64,000 nucleotides of DNA from Saccharopolyspora sp. SCSIO 74807 (GCF_037023755.1 NZ_CP146100.1:870501-934500), one strand, 5' to 3'; shown: positions 27,237 to 36,952, counted from the stretch's first letter. Numbers and translations: made by a program. Notes: generated from the sequence alone by a model not told the origin.

Positions 27237-28703
27237 ATGACTGTGGCAGCAATCCTGATCTTCCTCGCCACGCTCACCCTGGTGATCTGGCAACCCAAGG
27301 GCCTGGGTATCGGCTGGAGCGCGCTGGGCGGTGCGATCGTGGCCCTGGCCACCACGGTGGTGCACTTTTCCGACGTGCCCACCGTGGTCGGCATCGTCTG
27401 GAACGCGACGCTGGCCTTCGTCGCCGTGATCATCATTTCCCTGATCCTCGACGAATGCGGCTTCTTCGAGTGGGCCGCACTCCATGTCGCTCGGTGGGGG
27501 CGCGGCCACGGACGTGTGCTGTTCGTGTTGATCGTGCTGCTCGGGGCCGCGATCGCCGCGGTGTTCGCCAACGACGGCGCCGCGCTGATCCTGACCCCGA
27601 TCGTCATGCAGATCATGCTCGCGCTGCGCTTCTCCCCGAAGGCATCGCTGGGGTTCGTGATGGCCACCGGGTTCATCGCCGACACCGGCAGCCTGCCGCT
27701 GGTCGTGTCCAACCTGGTCAACATCGTCTCCGCCGACTTCTTCGGCATCGACTTCGCCCGCTTCGCCGCGGTCATGGTCCCGGTCGGCCTCGTTTCCGTG
27801 GCCGCCAGCCTGGGCGTGCTCCTGCTGTACTTCCGCCGCTCGATCCCCAAGACCTACGACGTCACTGCCCTGCGTCAGCCGGCGGAGGCCATCAGCGACC
27901 AGTTGACCTTCCGCACCGGCTGGGTCGTGCTCGCATTGCTGCTCGTCGGCTACTTCGGCGCCGACCCCATCGGTGTTCCGCTGTCGGTGGTGGCCGGCGC
28001 CGGTGCGGTGATCCTCATCGCCGTCGCCGCCCGCAAGCCCGCCTTCGCCTTCCCGCAGGCAGTCCGCCAGCCGCTTCCCGCACCCGTGGGTGCAGGCAGC
28101 GCCGAGATCTCAGAGCAGCACTCGGTGGGCGATCCGCGAAACACCGCGGACGCGGGCGATCTCGCCGCAGCCCCAGCCACGCCCGACGACGACCGTCCCA
28201 CCGGACCGCGACACATCCCGGTCGGCAAGGTCATCCGGGAAGCACCCTGGCAGATCGTGCTGTTTTCCATCGGCATGTATCTCGTCGTCTACGGCCTGCG
28301 CAACCAGGGACTGACCGGTGAGCTGGCCAAGCTGTTCGGATTCTTCGCCGACCACGGGGTGCTGGCCGCCGCACTCGGCACCGGGCTGGTCGTGGCCGTG
28401 CTGTCGTCGATCATGAACAACATGCCCACAGTGCTTATCGCCGCGCTGGCCATCGGCGCCGTCGGCGCAACCGGGCTCACCCACGAAGCGATGGTCTACG
28501 CCAACGTCATCGGCTCCGACCTCGGACCCAAGATCACCCCGATCGGCAGCCTGGCCACCCTGCTGTGGCTGCACGTGCTCGACCGCAAGGGAATGCACAT
28601 CGGCTGGGGCCGCTACTTCCGCACCGGCATCGTCCTCACCATCCCCGTCCTGCTCATCACGCTAGCCGCGTTGGCCGGGTGGCTCACCGTCATCGGCACC
28701 TAA
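27237..28703 (+). CDS. arsB: ArsB-type arsenite/antimonite efflux permease
   Basis: 488 aa with about 12 membrane segments and the ArsB/NhaD superfamily motifs [20 protein letters not shown] and [19 protein letters not shown] in the first half, and [18 protein letters not shown] and [20 protein letters not shown] in the second. A polar insertion of about 50 residues (about 281-328, rich in Ala, Asp and Pro) lies in the central cytoplasmic loop and makes this copy longer than the usual 420-430 aa. It should export As(III) alone or with the upstream ArsA. AGGAGAG precedes the ATG. Confidence 0.92.
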   Translation: MTVAAILIFLATLTLVIWQPKGLGIGWSALGGAIVALATTVVHFSDVPTVVGIVWNATLAFVAVIIISLILDECGFFEWAALHVARWGRGHGRVLFVLIVLLGAAIAAVFANDGAALILTPIVMQIMLALRFSPKASLGFVMATGFIADTGSLPLVVSNLVNIVSADFFGIDFARFAAVMVPVGLVSVAASLGVLLLYFRRSIPKTYDVTALRQPAEAISDQLTFRTGWVVLALLLVGYFGADPIGVPLSVVAGAGAVILIAVAARKPAFAFPQAVRQPLPAPVGAGSAEISEQHSVGDPRNTADAGDLAAAPATPDDDRPTGPRHIPVGKVIREAPWQIVLFSIGMYLVVYGLRNQGLTGELAKLFGFFADHGVLAAALGTGLVVAVLSSIMNNMPTVLIAALAIGAVGATGLTHEAMVYANVIGSDLGPKITPIGSLATLLWLHVLDRKGMHIGWGRYFRTGIVLTIPVLLITLAALAGWLTVIGT

Positions 28704-28757
28704 ACCCGGAGTTCCGGCCAGGAAGGTCGTCCGGGGCACGCACGGAAGGAGACCGTC

Positions 28758-29009
28758 ATGCACTGCTTCGACTGCGCCGAACAGAACGTCGACAGGCCCG
28801 CTGTTGGGACCTGTATGGACTGTGGGGTGGGCGTGTGCGCCCAACACGCCCGCCCCGACCGCCGCCCCGTCACCTGCCGGATGACCGCTGGCATCGTCCC
28901 CATACAGCAGCCGGCACGAGTGGCAGCTCGTATCCTGCGCTGCTCCGCCTGCGCCCAGGTCCGCACGACTGTCGCGGCCTGCGAAACACAGGGCGGCCGG
29001 GACTGCTAA
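28758..29009 (+). CDS. DUF2180 small Cys-rich protein
   Basis: 83 aa. It starts MHCFDCAEQ, the DUF2180 hallmark, and continues with GTCMDCGVGVCAQHA, TCRMTAG and CSACAQVRTT. The CxxC and CxxxxC/H arrangement suggests a zinc ribbon or treble-clef fold. Actinobacteria often carry DUF2180 genes inside metal-resistance and stress operons; no activity is established. It has a strong ribosome site (GGAAGGAGA) and lies between arsB and arsO in the same direction, so it is probably co-transcribed. Confidence 0.8.
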   Translation: MHCFDCAEQNVDRPAVGTCMDCGVGVCAQHARPDRRPVTCRMTAGIVPIQQPARVAARILRCSACAQVRTTVAACETQGGRDC

Positions 29010-29055
29010 TGATCTCCAGGGCGTTCGAAGGCACGGGAAGCAAGCGGAGGTAGGC

Positions 29056-30114
29056 ATGGCCGACACAGCGGACGTGGTCGTGATCGGCGGCGGGCAAGCC
29101 GGCCTGGCCGCCGGCTACTTCCTCCGCCGAGCCCGGCTGAACTTCGTCATCCTGGACGCGCACGACCGGCCGGGAGGCGCGTGGCAGCACGGGTGGAAAT
29201 CGCTGCGGCTGTTCTCCCCTGCCGAATACAGCCCGCTGCCCGGCTGGTGGATGCCCCGCCAAGAAGGCGAAACCTTCCCCACCGCAGGCCACGTCGTCAG
29301 TTACCTGCGCAACTATGAGCAGCGATACGAGCTGCCCGTTCACCGCCCCGTTCACGTGCAGGGTGTCCACGACGCGGGGGCGTGGCTGGCCGTCGACACC
29401 GACCACGGGACCTGGCGCACCTCGATCGTCATCAGCGCGACAGGCACCTGGGACTCGCCGTACCTACCGGACTATCCGGGCCGCGACGAGTTTGCGGGAG
29501 AACAACTGCACACCGTCGCCTACCGCTCCCCCGAGCAGTACCGAGGCCAACGGGTAGTGGTCGTGGGAGGCGGTAACTCCGCGGCCCAGATCCTGGCCGA
29601 AGTCTCCACCGTCGCTGACGCGACATGGGTCACCCAGCGCCCTCCGCGGATCATGCCCGACGACGTGGACGGCCGCGTCCTGTTCGACGTGGCCACCCAG
29701 CGCGAAGTCGCCCGCCGGGCCGGCACGGACGCCGAGGGCGTCTCCGGGTTGGGCGACATCGTGATGGTGCCCAGCGTGCGCGAAGCCCGTGACCGCGGCG
29801 TGCTGCACGCCCACCCCATGTTTGACCGCCTCACCCGCGACGGCATCGCTTGGAGCGACGGAACTCAAAAGCATTGTGACGCGATCATCTGGTGCACCGG
29901 GTTCCGTCCCAGCCTGCACCACCTCGATCCCTTGGGGTTGGAGTACCAGAACGGCGTGCCGAAAACCGTGGGCACGCGGTCGGTCGACGAGCCACGGCTG
30001 TATCTACTCGGGTACGGAGACTGGACCGGTTCTGCGTCGGCGACCCTGATCGGCGCGGGCCGTACCGCGAAGACGACCATCGCCGACATCGCCGATCGCC
30101 TGCGCTCGGCGTAG
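29056..30114 (+). CDS. arsO: ArsO-like flavin-dependent monooxygenase
   Basis: 352 aa. Residues 7-20 bind FAD (VVVIGGGQAGLAAGYFLRRA); the family block SLRLFSPAEYSPLPGWWMP follows; a second Rossmann motif (VVVVGGGNSAAQILAEV) binds NADPH; the GDIVMVPSVREARDRG and IIWCTGFRPSLHHL segments are typical of ArsO. Its place directly after arsB in the same operon supports an arsenic role, though the reaction of ArsO proteins is not firmly settled. A second, truncated homologue lies immediately downstream on the other strand. Confidence 0.85.
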   Translation: MADTADVVVIGGGQAGLAAGYFLRRARLNFVILDAHDRPGGAWQHGWKSLRLFSPAEYSPLPGWWMPRQEGETFPTAGHVVSYLRNYEQRYELPVHRPVHVQGVHDAGAWLAVDTDHGTWRTSIVISATGTWDSPYLPDYPGRDEFAGEQLHTVAYRSPEQYRGQRVVVVGGGNSAAQILAEVSTVADATWVTQRPPRIMPDDVDGRVLFDVATQREVARRAGTDAEGVSGLGDIVMVPSVREARDRGVLHAHPMFDRLTRDGIAWSDGTQKHCDAIIWCTGFRPSLHHLDPLGLEYQNGVPKTVGTRSVDEPRLYLLGYGDWTGSASATLIGAGRTAKTTIADIADRLRSA

Positions 30115-30122
30115 AGCAGCGA

Positions 30123-31058
30123 TCAGGTGCAGGCCCGGATGAGTCGTGCGGTGACATAGCGGGCATCCCGGCCGACTCCGCGCAGGGTGGCGGAGGCGAA
30201 GCTGCGTTGCCATTCCAGCCCGACGTAGCCGAGTCCGGGCACGGTGGTCGACAGGCCACGCTTGTGTCGGGGCAGGCCGTCGGCGGTCAGCGCGCCAGTT
30301 CCGTCCAGGTAGGACAGTTCGGGGCGGTAGCCGGTGGCGAGGATGAGCGTGTCGACGTGTTCGCGGGTGCCGTCCGACCAGATGAGCTGGGTGCCGTCGA
30401 TGGCGGTGAACATGCGCCGCTGGTCGGGGTTGCCCGCCTCGACGGCCCGCCGGTAGCGGCCGTCGTCGTTGACCGGCATCGGCGGCGGATTGCGCACCAG
30501 GTGCCCGATCGGCAGGTGATCGAATCCACTGACCACGGACCAGAAATGCACGTCCCGGCCGAGAAGAAGCTGCGGTGCGAACTTGATCGGATGCCGGGTG
30601 GTCAAGGTGACCTGGGCGTGCTCGGCGAGTTCGGCCCCGATCTGCACCGCGGAATTCGCTGCGCCCACCACGACGACCCGCTGCCCGGCATACTTGCTGG
30701 GCTCGCGGTAGTCGGCGGCGTGCAGCACGGTGCCGGTGAACGTATCCAGTCCCGGAAGGTCCGGCCGATAGGGACGCCCGAACGCTCCGGTCGCGGCGAT
30801 CACGACCGGCGCCGTCAACACCTGACCGTCGTGGACGTGGGCCACGAAACACGGGCCATCGCGGCGAATTCGCTCGACGCGGTGGTCGGTGCGGATGTCG
30901 GCGTCGAGGTTCTTGGCGTAGCGGCGGAGATAGTCGATGACCTCGTCGCGATGCGGGTAGTGCCACGGATCAGCCGGAAAAGCCATGCCGGGCAAAGTGC
31001 TGTAACGGGCCGGGGAGAACAGGGTGAGGCTGTCGTAGTACGACGGCCACGACCCCAC
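30123..31058 (-). pseudogene. 5'-truncated flavin monooxygenase of the ArsO type
   Basis: The last 311 codons are intact: VGSWPSYYDSLTLFSPARYS, TFTGTVLHAADYREPSKY, the NADPH motif VVVVGAANSAVQIGAELAEH and LILATGYRPELSYL. The N-terminal FAD motif is missing. At about 31058-31063 the sequence switches to the C-terminal part of an IS256-type transposase. The upstream open frame is only antisense to the transposase. It converges with arsO, separated by 8 bp. Confidence 0.8.
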
Positions 31059-32330
31059 TCCATGGCCAGCCCGGCGGCTCGTGATCCGGGGCCTTTGGTG
31101 ACTTTGGTGCGGTGGCGCACGGTCGCGAAGGTCGACTCGATCGGGTTCGTGGTGCGGAGATGTTGCCAGTGCTCGGCCGGGTAGTCGTAGAACGCGAGTA
31201 GCTCCTCGAGGTCGTCGGTGATCTTGACGACGGCTTTGGGGAACTTCGCTGCGTAGGTCACCTCGAAGGTCTTCACGGCCTCGCGTGCATGCTGCTTGTC
31301 TTCGGCGTTCCAGATTTCGGCCAGGGCCTTTTTCGCTGCTGGTTGGGCGGATTTCGGTAGGGCGGCCAGCACGTTGCCGGTTTTGTGAAACCAGCAACGC
31401 TGCTCGGCCGTGGTGGGAAAGACCTCGCGCAGCCCGGTCCAGAAGCCGAGGGCGCCGTCGCCGATGGCCAGGGTCGGGGCGCGCATGCCGCGGCGGGCGC
31501 AGTCCCGCAGCAGGTCGGCCCAGGACTCGGTCGACTCGCGGTAGCCATCAGCCAGAGCGACGAGTTCCTTGCGGCCGTCGGTGCGGACGCCGACGAGCAC
31601 CAGCAGGCACAGCTTGTGCTCGTCGAGACGGATGTTCACGTGGATGCCGTCCGCCCACACATACACATAGTCCACACTGGATAGGTCTCGCTCGGCGAAG
31701 GCGCGCTGTTCGGTCTTCCACTGCTCGGTGAGCTTCGTGATCACCGCCGAGGACAGGCCCTTCGTGGAGCCGAGGAACTGGCCCAGCGCGGGCACGAAAT
31801 CCCCAGACGACAGGCCGTGCAGGTACAGCAGTGGCAGCACCTCGGTGATCTTGGGGGACTTGCGGGCCCACGGCGGCAGAATCGCCGAGGCGAACCGCTT
31901 ACGCTCCCCGGTGTCCGGGTCGGTGCGCTTGTCGTTGACCCGCGGAGCATGCACTTCGACCGCCCCAGAGCTGGTCATGACCTCCCGCGGCTGGTGCGAG
32001 CCGTTGCGCACCACCAGCCGGTGGCCGTGCTCGTCACGTTCCTCCGAGTTCCCGGCGATGTAGGCATCCACCTCGGCCTGCAGGGCCTCGGCCAGCATCC
32101 GCCGAGCACCTTCCCGGGCGATCTCATCGAGCAACGACGACGGCGACGAGCCGTGTGTCGAACCATCATCACCAGAAGCAGGGTCAGGGACTACGCTGAG
32201 CATGGGCCGTACCTTCCCGAACCGGCGCGCCAACGCCGGTCCTGATCAGAACTCTTTGACTTCCAGATCTTCCTCGGGAAGGTGCGCCCTTTCACGTCAC
32301 CTCGCCGAAGGCCATCCACAAGTTCTGATC
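31059..32330 (-). mobile_element. truncated IS256-family insertion sequence
   Basis: It contains a transposase lacking its last about 40 residues. The 5' side ends at about 32330, where the MFS gene is cut; the 3' side is deleted up to the monooxygenase fragment. A 10-bp inverted repeat (GATCAGAACT at 32244-32253, AGTTCTGATC at 32321-32330) brackets a possible promoter or end region. The true terminal repeat cannot be fixed with one end gone. Confidence 0.7.
31061..32203 (-). pseudogene. IS256-family transposase, C-terminally truncated
   Basis: About 380 codons. Mutator-type features are present: QAEVDAYIAGNSEERDEHGH, RNGSHQPREVMTSSG, the first catalytic Asp in VYVWADGIHVNIRLDEHKLC, the second in PTLAIGDGALGFW, the RCWFHKTGNVLAALP motif, and the catalytic Glu in TTNPIESTFATVRHRT. 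After SRAAGLAM the reading becomes EWGRGRRTTT, which is the neighbouring monooxygenase in another frame, so the end is lost. The deletion removes the final segment, and the protein is probably inactive. Confidence 0.8.
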
Positions 32331-33210
32331 ATTGCTCCGCGGTACGTCCCCGCACGGTGGTGCGGCGGGTCAGAGTGGTGTAGCCGAGCCGTCCGAGGAC
32401 CTGACCAGCCCCACCGAGACCGAGCGCGACCGCGGCGGTACCGGTGCCGATGCCCCGTTCGGCCAGCAACGGCACCAGGTTGATCACGACGGCGAAGGTC
32501 GCGAAGGCGGCCAGGCTCAACGCCACCGTGAGCGTGACAAACGCCCGACTGCGCGCCACCGTCCCGGGATCGACCTGCTCGTGCTGGGACTCCGCATCCG
32601 GGCGTTCTGGCCACGGCAAGGCGAGGCCGAACCAGTGCCCGGGAACCGTGATCAACGCAAGGATGGCGGCCAGCACGAGGTAAGTCGCCCGCCAATCCAG
32701 GTGGGCGGCCAAGCCGGCGGTCAGCGGGGCGAACACGGTGCTCGCCAGTCCAGCGGCCAAGGTCAGGATGGTCAGCGCCCGAATCCGGTCGGAGCCGTGC
32801 CAGCGGGTCAGGGCGGCGAACGCAGGCGGATACAGCACCGCCCCCATCGCCACCCCGACCAGCAGCCACGCAACGAGGAACCAGACCAGATTCTGCGCCG
32901 TGGCCACCGCAACCAGGGCGGGCACGGCCAGCGCCGAGCCCGCGGTCATCACCCCGCGCGGACCACGGTGATCCAGCCACCAGCCGACCGGGATACCAAC
33001 CAATGCGGCGACGAGTTGGCTGCCCGACAACGCCGCAGTGATCGCCGCGATCGGCCAGCCCGTCGTCGCCGTGATATCCCCGGCCAAGACGGGAAAGGCG
33101 TAGTAGAGCACGCCCCAACTGGTGATCTCGGTGACGCACAACGTCACCAGCGCCCGCCGCAACCCCGCCCGGCTCACAACATCCGACTGCGCGAGCGCTC
33201 CGAAGGACAC
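32331..33210 (-). pseudogene. MFS transporter truncated by the IS256-type element
   Basis: About 290 of the usual about 400 residues remain, from GTG 33210. The first half is intact (TEITSWGVLYYAFPVLAGDI; VGIPVGWWLDHRGPRGVMTA, the MFS loop 2-3 motif). The frame leaves recognisable MFS sequence at LGYTTLTRRTTVRGRTAEQ and stops inside the IS end. Three to four C-terminal membrane segments are missing. It starts 13 bp after the flavoprotein stop, so the two were co-transcribed. Confidence 0.75.
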
Positions 33211-33223
33211 CGGCGTGCCCCGC

Positions 33224-34558
33224 TCAGTGTGTGGACCGAGCAGACACTGTCAGCGACTCCGGCTCGGCCGGTGCGCCGCAGCACCCGTCAGCCTGCTCCG
33301 CGGTGGGAGCGTCGAAAACGCCGGCACCGCCGCACACACCGGTTTCCGGCAACACCAGCTCGACCCGCTCGGCAGACTCGCGGTCGCCGGCCAGTGCGGC
33401 GGCGACCGAGCGCACCTGCTCGTAGCCGGTCAGCGCCAAGAATGTCGGCGCGCGGCCGTAGCTCTTCATCCCCGCCAGGAAGACGCCGGGTTCCGGATGG
33501 GACAACTCGGTAACCCCGTGCGGATAGACCGTGCCGCAGGAGTGCACGTTCGGGTCGATCAATGGCGCCAGCGCCACCGGCGCCTGCAACGTCGCATCCA
33601 GGCCAAGCCGGATCTCGGACAGCCACGACAGGTCGGGGCGGAACCCGGTCAGCACCACGACCTCGTCGACCGACTCGACCCGTTCGCCGAGGTCGGAAAC
33701 CAGGGTGAGTCGATGTGCGTCGCGTTCCACCGCCGCCGTGCGGAATCCGGTGACGACCGCGATCCGTCCGGCCTCGACAGCGGCCTTGGCCCGCTGGCCG
33801 AGCGCACCTCGGGCGGGCAACTGATCGGCTTGGCCGCCTCCGAAGGTGTCGCCCACCTCGCCGCGGCGCAGCAGCCACGTGATCCGCGTATCCGGGTGCC
33901 GAGCGGCCAGCTCGTCGAACGCGACCAGAGCCGTCAACGCCGAATGCCCACTTCCCGCCACCACCACGTGCCTACCCGCATACCGCTCCCGGACGAACGC
34001 ATCGGTCAGGTCCGGCACCTGGTAGGCGATCCACTCAGCCGCTGCATGCTCACCCGCCGCCGGCAGCCCGTCGCCACCGAGCGGACTCGGGTTGCCCCAG
34101 GTACCCGAGGCATCGATCACCGCCCTCACGGTCACCCGTTCCTCGGCACCCGACGCGGTGCGCACGTGCACGGTCAACGGCTCGCTGTCGCGCCCGGCGT
34201 CGACAACCCGGTCCCGGCCGCGGCGAGCCACCCCCACGACCTCGGCGCCGAACCGCACCCGCGTTCCCAACGCGTCGGCCAGCGGGCGCAGGTAGTGCTC
34301 GACCCACTCCCGACCTGTCGGATAGCTGCCCTCGTCCGGGGCCTGCCAGCCGGTTGCTTCCAGCAGTCGGCGGGCGGCCGGGTCGATCAGCTCTGCCCAG
34401 CGGGAGAACAGGCGCACGTGATGCCACTGCGCCACCGCGGCCCCCGCTCGATCGGCGCGTTCCAGCACCAGTGGTTCCACGCCCCGCTCGGCCAGCTCGG
34501 CAGCCGCTGCCAACCCGACCGGACCAGCACCGACGACCACCACAGGCGACTCGTTCAT
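33224..34558 (-). CDS. FAD/NAD(P)-dependent oxidoreductase of an arsenic locus
   Basis: 444 aa. VVVVGAGPVGLAAAAELAER binds FAD at the N-terminus; HHVRLFSRWAELIDPAARRL and YPTGREWVEHYLRPLADAL follow; a central VVVAGSGHSALTALVAFDEL is the NAD(P) site; VVVLTGFRPDLSWLSEIRLG completes the fold. The C-terminal tail has a GVCGGAGVF and a DGCCGAP segment, with a vicinal Cys pair that could bind As(III) or Hg(II). It is related to the flavin monooxygenases nearby but forms its own group. It is divergent from the arsR-arsN fusion, about 100 bp away, and likely under the same repressor. Confidence 0.75.
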   Translation of the reverse strand: MNESPVVVVGAGPVGLAAAAELAERGVEPLVLERADRAGAAVAQWHHVRLFSRWAELIDPAARRLLEATGWQAPDEGSYPTGREWVEHYLRPLADALGTRVRFGAEVVGVARRGRDRVVDAGRDSEPLTVHVRTASGAEERVTVRAVIDASGTWGNPSPLGGDGLPAAGEHAAAEWIAYQVPDLTDAFVRERYAGRHVVVAGSGHSALTALVAFDELAARHPDTRITWLLRRGEVGDTFGGGQADQLPARGALGQRAKAAVEAGRIAVVTGFRTAAVERDAHRLTLVSDLGERVESVDEVVVLTGFRPDLSWLSEIRLGLDATLQAPVALAPLIDPNVHSCGTVYPHGVTELSHPEPGVFLAGMKSYGRAPTFLALTGYEQVRSVAAALAGDRESAERVELVLPETGVCGGAGVFDAPTAEQADGCCGAPAEPESLTVSARSTH

Positions 34559-34604
34559 CCCTCACTCCATCCATCGATACATCTCGATTGAGTTGAGGTG
34601 AATA

Positions 34605-34622
34605 TATCGAGCGCGCTCGATA
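34605..34622. promoter_or_regulatory. 18-bp palindromic operator in the flavoprotein/arsR-arsN divergent promoter
   Basis: TATCGAGCGCGCTCGATA is a perfect palindrome. Related ATCGAT-containing sequences lie on both sides (34572-34588 and 34631-34648). Placed between two divergent starts, these are the likely binding sites of the ArsR domain encoded next door. Confidence 0.6.
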
Positions 34623-34658
34623 GAAGCAACCATCGATTTCGATCGATATACTGGCGGC

Positions 34659-35498
34659 ATGGCGATAGCGCTTCGGCAAGCCCAGGTCCTGCCCACCTCC
34701 GATGCGGCGACCTACGCCGACTGGTTTGCGTGCCTCGGCGAACCCGTGCGGGTGCGGCTGCTGCACGCGGTGGCCACCAGTTCGAAGGGCATCACCGTGG
34801 GTGCGTTGACGAAGATCCTGGGCACCAGCCAGTCGACCTGCTCCTTCCACGTGCGCAAGCTCGCCGACGTCGGCTTCGTCCGGCTCCACAAGGAAGGCAC
34901 CGCCACGATCGTCACGATCAACGAAGCCTGCTGCACCGGCCTGCCCCACGCCGCCGACGCCGTCATGGGTCTGCTCGGACCTCAGCCCTGCTGCCCGGAC
35001 AACCTCCCGGCCGATGTCACCGTCCGAGCACTGAACGCTAAGGACTGGACCGCCGTGCGCCGCATCTACGCCGAGGGCATCGACACCGGCATCGCGACCT
35101 TCGAGACCACCGTGCCCAGCAAAGCCAGCCTCGACGCCAAATGGCTGCCCGAGCACCGGTGGGTCGCCGAACTCGACGGCGAGGTCGTCGGCTGGACCGC
35201 CGCCGGCCCGGTCTCAACGCGCGAGTGCTACGCGGGAGTCGCCGAGACCGCCGTCTACGTCGCTGACGGCTACCGCGGACGCGGAGGTGGGAAAGCGCTG
35301 CTGCACAAGCAAGTCACCGAAGCCGACGCCGCCGGACTCTGGACCCTGCAAACCGCGATCTTCACCGAGAACCGCGCCAGCATCGCCCTGCACCACGCCG
35401 CCGGCTACCGCACCGTCGGCGTCCGCGAACGCATCGCCCAACGCGACGGGATCTGGCGCGACACCGTGCTCCTGGAACGCCGCTCACCCATCAACTGA
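34659..35498 (+). CDS. ArsR-ArsN fusion: metalloregulator joined to GNAT acetyltransferase
   Basis: 279 aa. Residues 1-115 are an ArsR winged helix (WFACLGEPVRVRLLHAVATS; LGTSQSTCSFHVRKLADVGF) with two vicinal Cys pairs at 91-92 and 111-112, in NEACCTG and QPCCPDN. From about 117 a complete GNAT domain follows, of the phosphinothricin/arsinothricin acetyltransferase type: VRALNAKDWTAVRRIYAEGI, FETTVPSKAS, the acetyl-CoA loop YRGRGGGKALLHKQV and NRASIALHHAAGYRTVG. ArsN1 enzymes acetylate the amino group of the organoarsenical antibiotic arsinothricin. The fused ArsR should repress the divergent promoter and release it on As(III). Confidence 0.88.
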   Translation: MAIALRQAQVLPTSDAATYADWFACLGEPVRVRLLHAVATSSKGITVGALTKILGTSQSTCSFHVRKLADVGFVRLHKEGTATIVTINEACCTGLPHAADAVMGLLGPQPCCPDNLPADVTVRALNAKDWTAVRRIYAEGIDTGIATFETTVPSKASLDAKWLPEHRWVAELDGEVVGWTAAGPVSTRECYAGVAETAVYVADGYRGRGGGKALLHKQVTEADAAGLWTLQTAIFTENRASIALHHAAGYRTVGVRERIAQRDGIWRDTVLLERRSPIN

Positions 35499-35650
35499 CC
35501 GACGCGGCAACATCAACGTGAGCCGAGCAAGATCCAGGAAGGATTGCTTGCGTGGGTTGCCGCTCTGTCGGGCACCGGACCTGACCGAGCCGTCGATATC
35601 GACTGCGGGAGGTATCCCTCCCGGCAACACCGATGTGACGCAGCCGCACC

Positions 35651-36247
35651 TCAGCGGCTCGTGGACTCCGCAGGGCCACAGCAGTCCTCGCCCACGCCAG
35701 CGGTCGCGCTGCCCTGGCGAGCGAGGCGTCGGATGCTCCACCACCCGAGGAGCAAGAAGAATCCGAGGGTTGCCGTGAGGATCACGGTGGCATACGGGGC
35801 GATGGTTTTCATGGTGGCGGTGGCGCCGCTGGCGCCGACGCCGAACAGCGCCAGGATGGCAGGGAGCACGGGGCTGCAGCACAGGCTGGGCGCGAGGCTG
35901 GCAAGGAATCCGAGTCCACCGAGTGCGGCCCGGCCTCCGGCAGTGCGGCGTGCCGCGACAGCTTGGCGCAGGGCATAGACCTGCACGGTCAACACGGCGG
36001 CCAGCCCCAGGGCCAGCACGATGGCAAAGCCGAGTAGGAGCCCGGTCAGGTACGTCCAGTTGGACAGGCTGAGTTGTCCGCCAGCCTGTTCGGACGGCAA
36101 CACCGTGGCATACGCGGCGAAGCTGATGACCGTCAGAGTCGCGAACACGACGCGGGAGGGACGGTCACGGACCAGTTGCGCCAGCACGGCGCCGCTGGTG
36201 ACCGGACGGGGATGAGCGGGCGTGGTCGAGTGAGTCGAGGCAGGCAT
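35651..36247 (-). CDS. Cys-containing membrane protein of the mer locus (MerT-like role possible)
   Basis: 198 aa with four hydrophobic segments: VVFATLTVISFAAYATV; LTGLLLGFAIVLALGLAAV; ALGGLGFLASLAPSLCCSPV running into ILALFGVGASG; and YATVILTATLGFFLLLGW. A vicinal Cys pair sits in the membrane segment (SLCCSPVLP) and another near the C-terminus (EDCCGPA). That pattern, with the neighbouring merA and MerT-like genes, suggests Hg(II) uptake or sensing, but the fold is not classical MerT. It belongs to the minus-strand mer operon. A hydrophilic N-terminus of about 35 residues precedes the first segment. Confidence 0.65.
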   Translation of the reverse strand: MPASTHSTTPAHPRPVTSGAVLAQLVRDRPSRVVFATLTVISFAAYATVLPSEQAGGQLSLSNWTYLTGLLLGFAIVLALGLAAVLTVQVYALRQAVAARRTAGGRAALGGLGFLASLAPSLCCSPVLPAILALFGVGASGATATMKTIAPYATVILTATLGFFLLLGWWSIRRLARQGSATAGVGEDCCGPAESTSR

Positions 36248-36285
36248 GAACGCTCCTGGTCACAGCGGTGTACGGGCGCGAGGGG

Positions 36286-36552
36286 CTACGAGGGCCGGTC
36301 CTCGTCGCGATGCTCGGGTCGCCTGGGTGCATCACAGGTGCTGGAGTACCTGCTCCGAAGCCGTGTCCCGACCTGCCAGGCCACGACGAGCGCGGCGGCC
36401 ACGGCGGCACCGATCACCCAGGGGTTGCCCAGCCAGGCGGCGAGAGCGCCGAGTGCGCCCGCGGCGATCAGGGCGGGAGCGGCGCAGCACAGCACCAGCA
36501 ACGCGCCGACGCCGAGCGTGGCTAGCACCGGCCGCTTGTCCGTGGTGGCCAT
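36286..36552 (-). CDS. merT: small MerT-like mercuric transport protein
   Basis: About 88 aa from ATG 36552, chosen because GGGGAGGGGG lies just upstream and the longer frame overlaps the ArsR-type gene. Two to three short hydrophobic stretches: LATLGVGALLVLCCAAPALI with a vicinal Cys pair, then ALGALAAWLG and VIGAAVAAALVVAWQVG. MerT proteins carry such a Cys pair in the first membrane helix and move Hg(II) inward to MerA. The tail is charged and contains one further Cys. It lies directly behind the repressor gene. Confidence 0.65.
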   Translation of the reverse strand: MATTDKRPVLATLGVGALLVLCCAAPALIAAGALGALAAWLGNPWVIGAAVAAALVVAWQVGTRLRSRYSSTCDAPRRPEHRDEDRPS

Positions 36553-36565
36553 CGATCCCCCTCCC

Positions 36566-36952
36566 CTACATCCGTCTCGGGGCGGTCGCGGGTGCGTCGA
36601 TGCGCTCGCAGGCGTCCAGCGCAGTGCAGTTGTCGGCGGCCAGCGCACGGGCGAGCATGACCAACTCGGCTACCCTCGGATCGGTGACCCGGTAGTAACA
36701 CCAGCGGCCTTCACGACGAGCGTGGACGTAGCCACAGTCGGCCAGGCACGCCAGGTGGGTGGAGATCCGGCCTTGCGAGAGGCCGATGTGGGCGACGCAG
36801 TCGCTCACCGAGCGCTCACCGTCGAGCAGGAACTCCAACAGCCGCAGGCGGCTTGGGTCACCCAGGGCACGGAAGAACTTCGCCACCGTGCCGACCTCGT
36901 CCCCTTGGCCAAGCAACCCGTCGACCGGGGCGATGTCCGCCGCCTCACTCAT
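36566..36952 (-). CDS. ArsR/SmtB-family mercury repressor (Streptomyces MerR type)
   Basis: 128 aa. The winged helix reads VAKFFRALGDPSRLRLLEFL, then SVSDCVAHIGLSQGRISTHL, ACLADCGYVHARREGRWCYY. Cys occur in the recognition-helix region (SDCVAH), after it (ACLADCGY) and in the wing (RWCYY), with two more near the C-terminus (DNCTALDACE). In Streptomyces the mercury operon is controlled by an ArsR-like protein that is also called MerR; this gene has the same position, divergent from merA. Hg(II) would release it from DNA. Confidence 0.82.
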   Translation of the reverse strand: MSEAADIAPVDGLLGQGDEVGTVAKFFRALGDPSRLRLLEFLLDGERSVSDCVAHIGLSQGRISTHLACLADCGYVHARREGRWCYYRVTDPRVAELVMLARALAADNCTALDACERIDAPATAPRRM

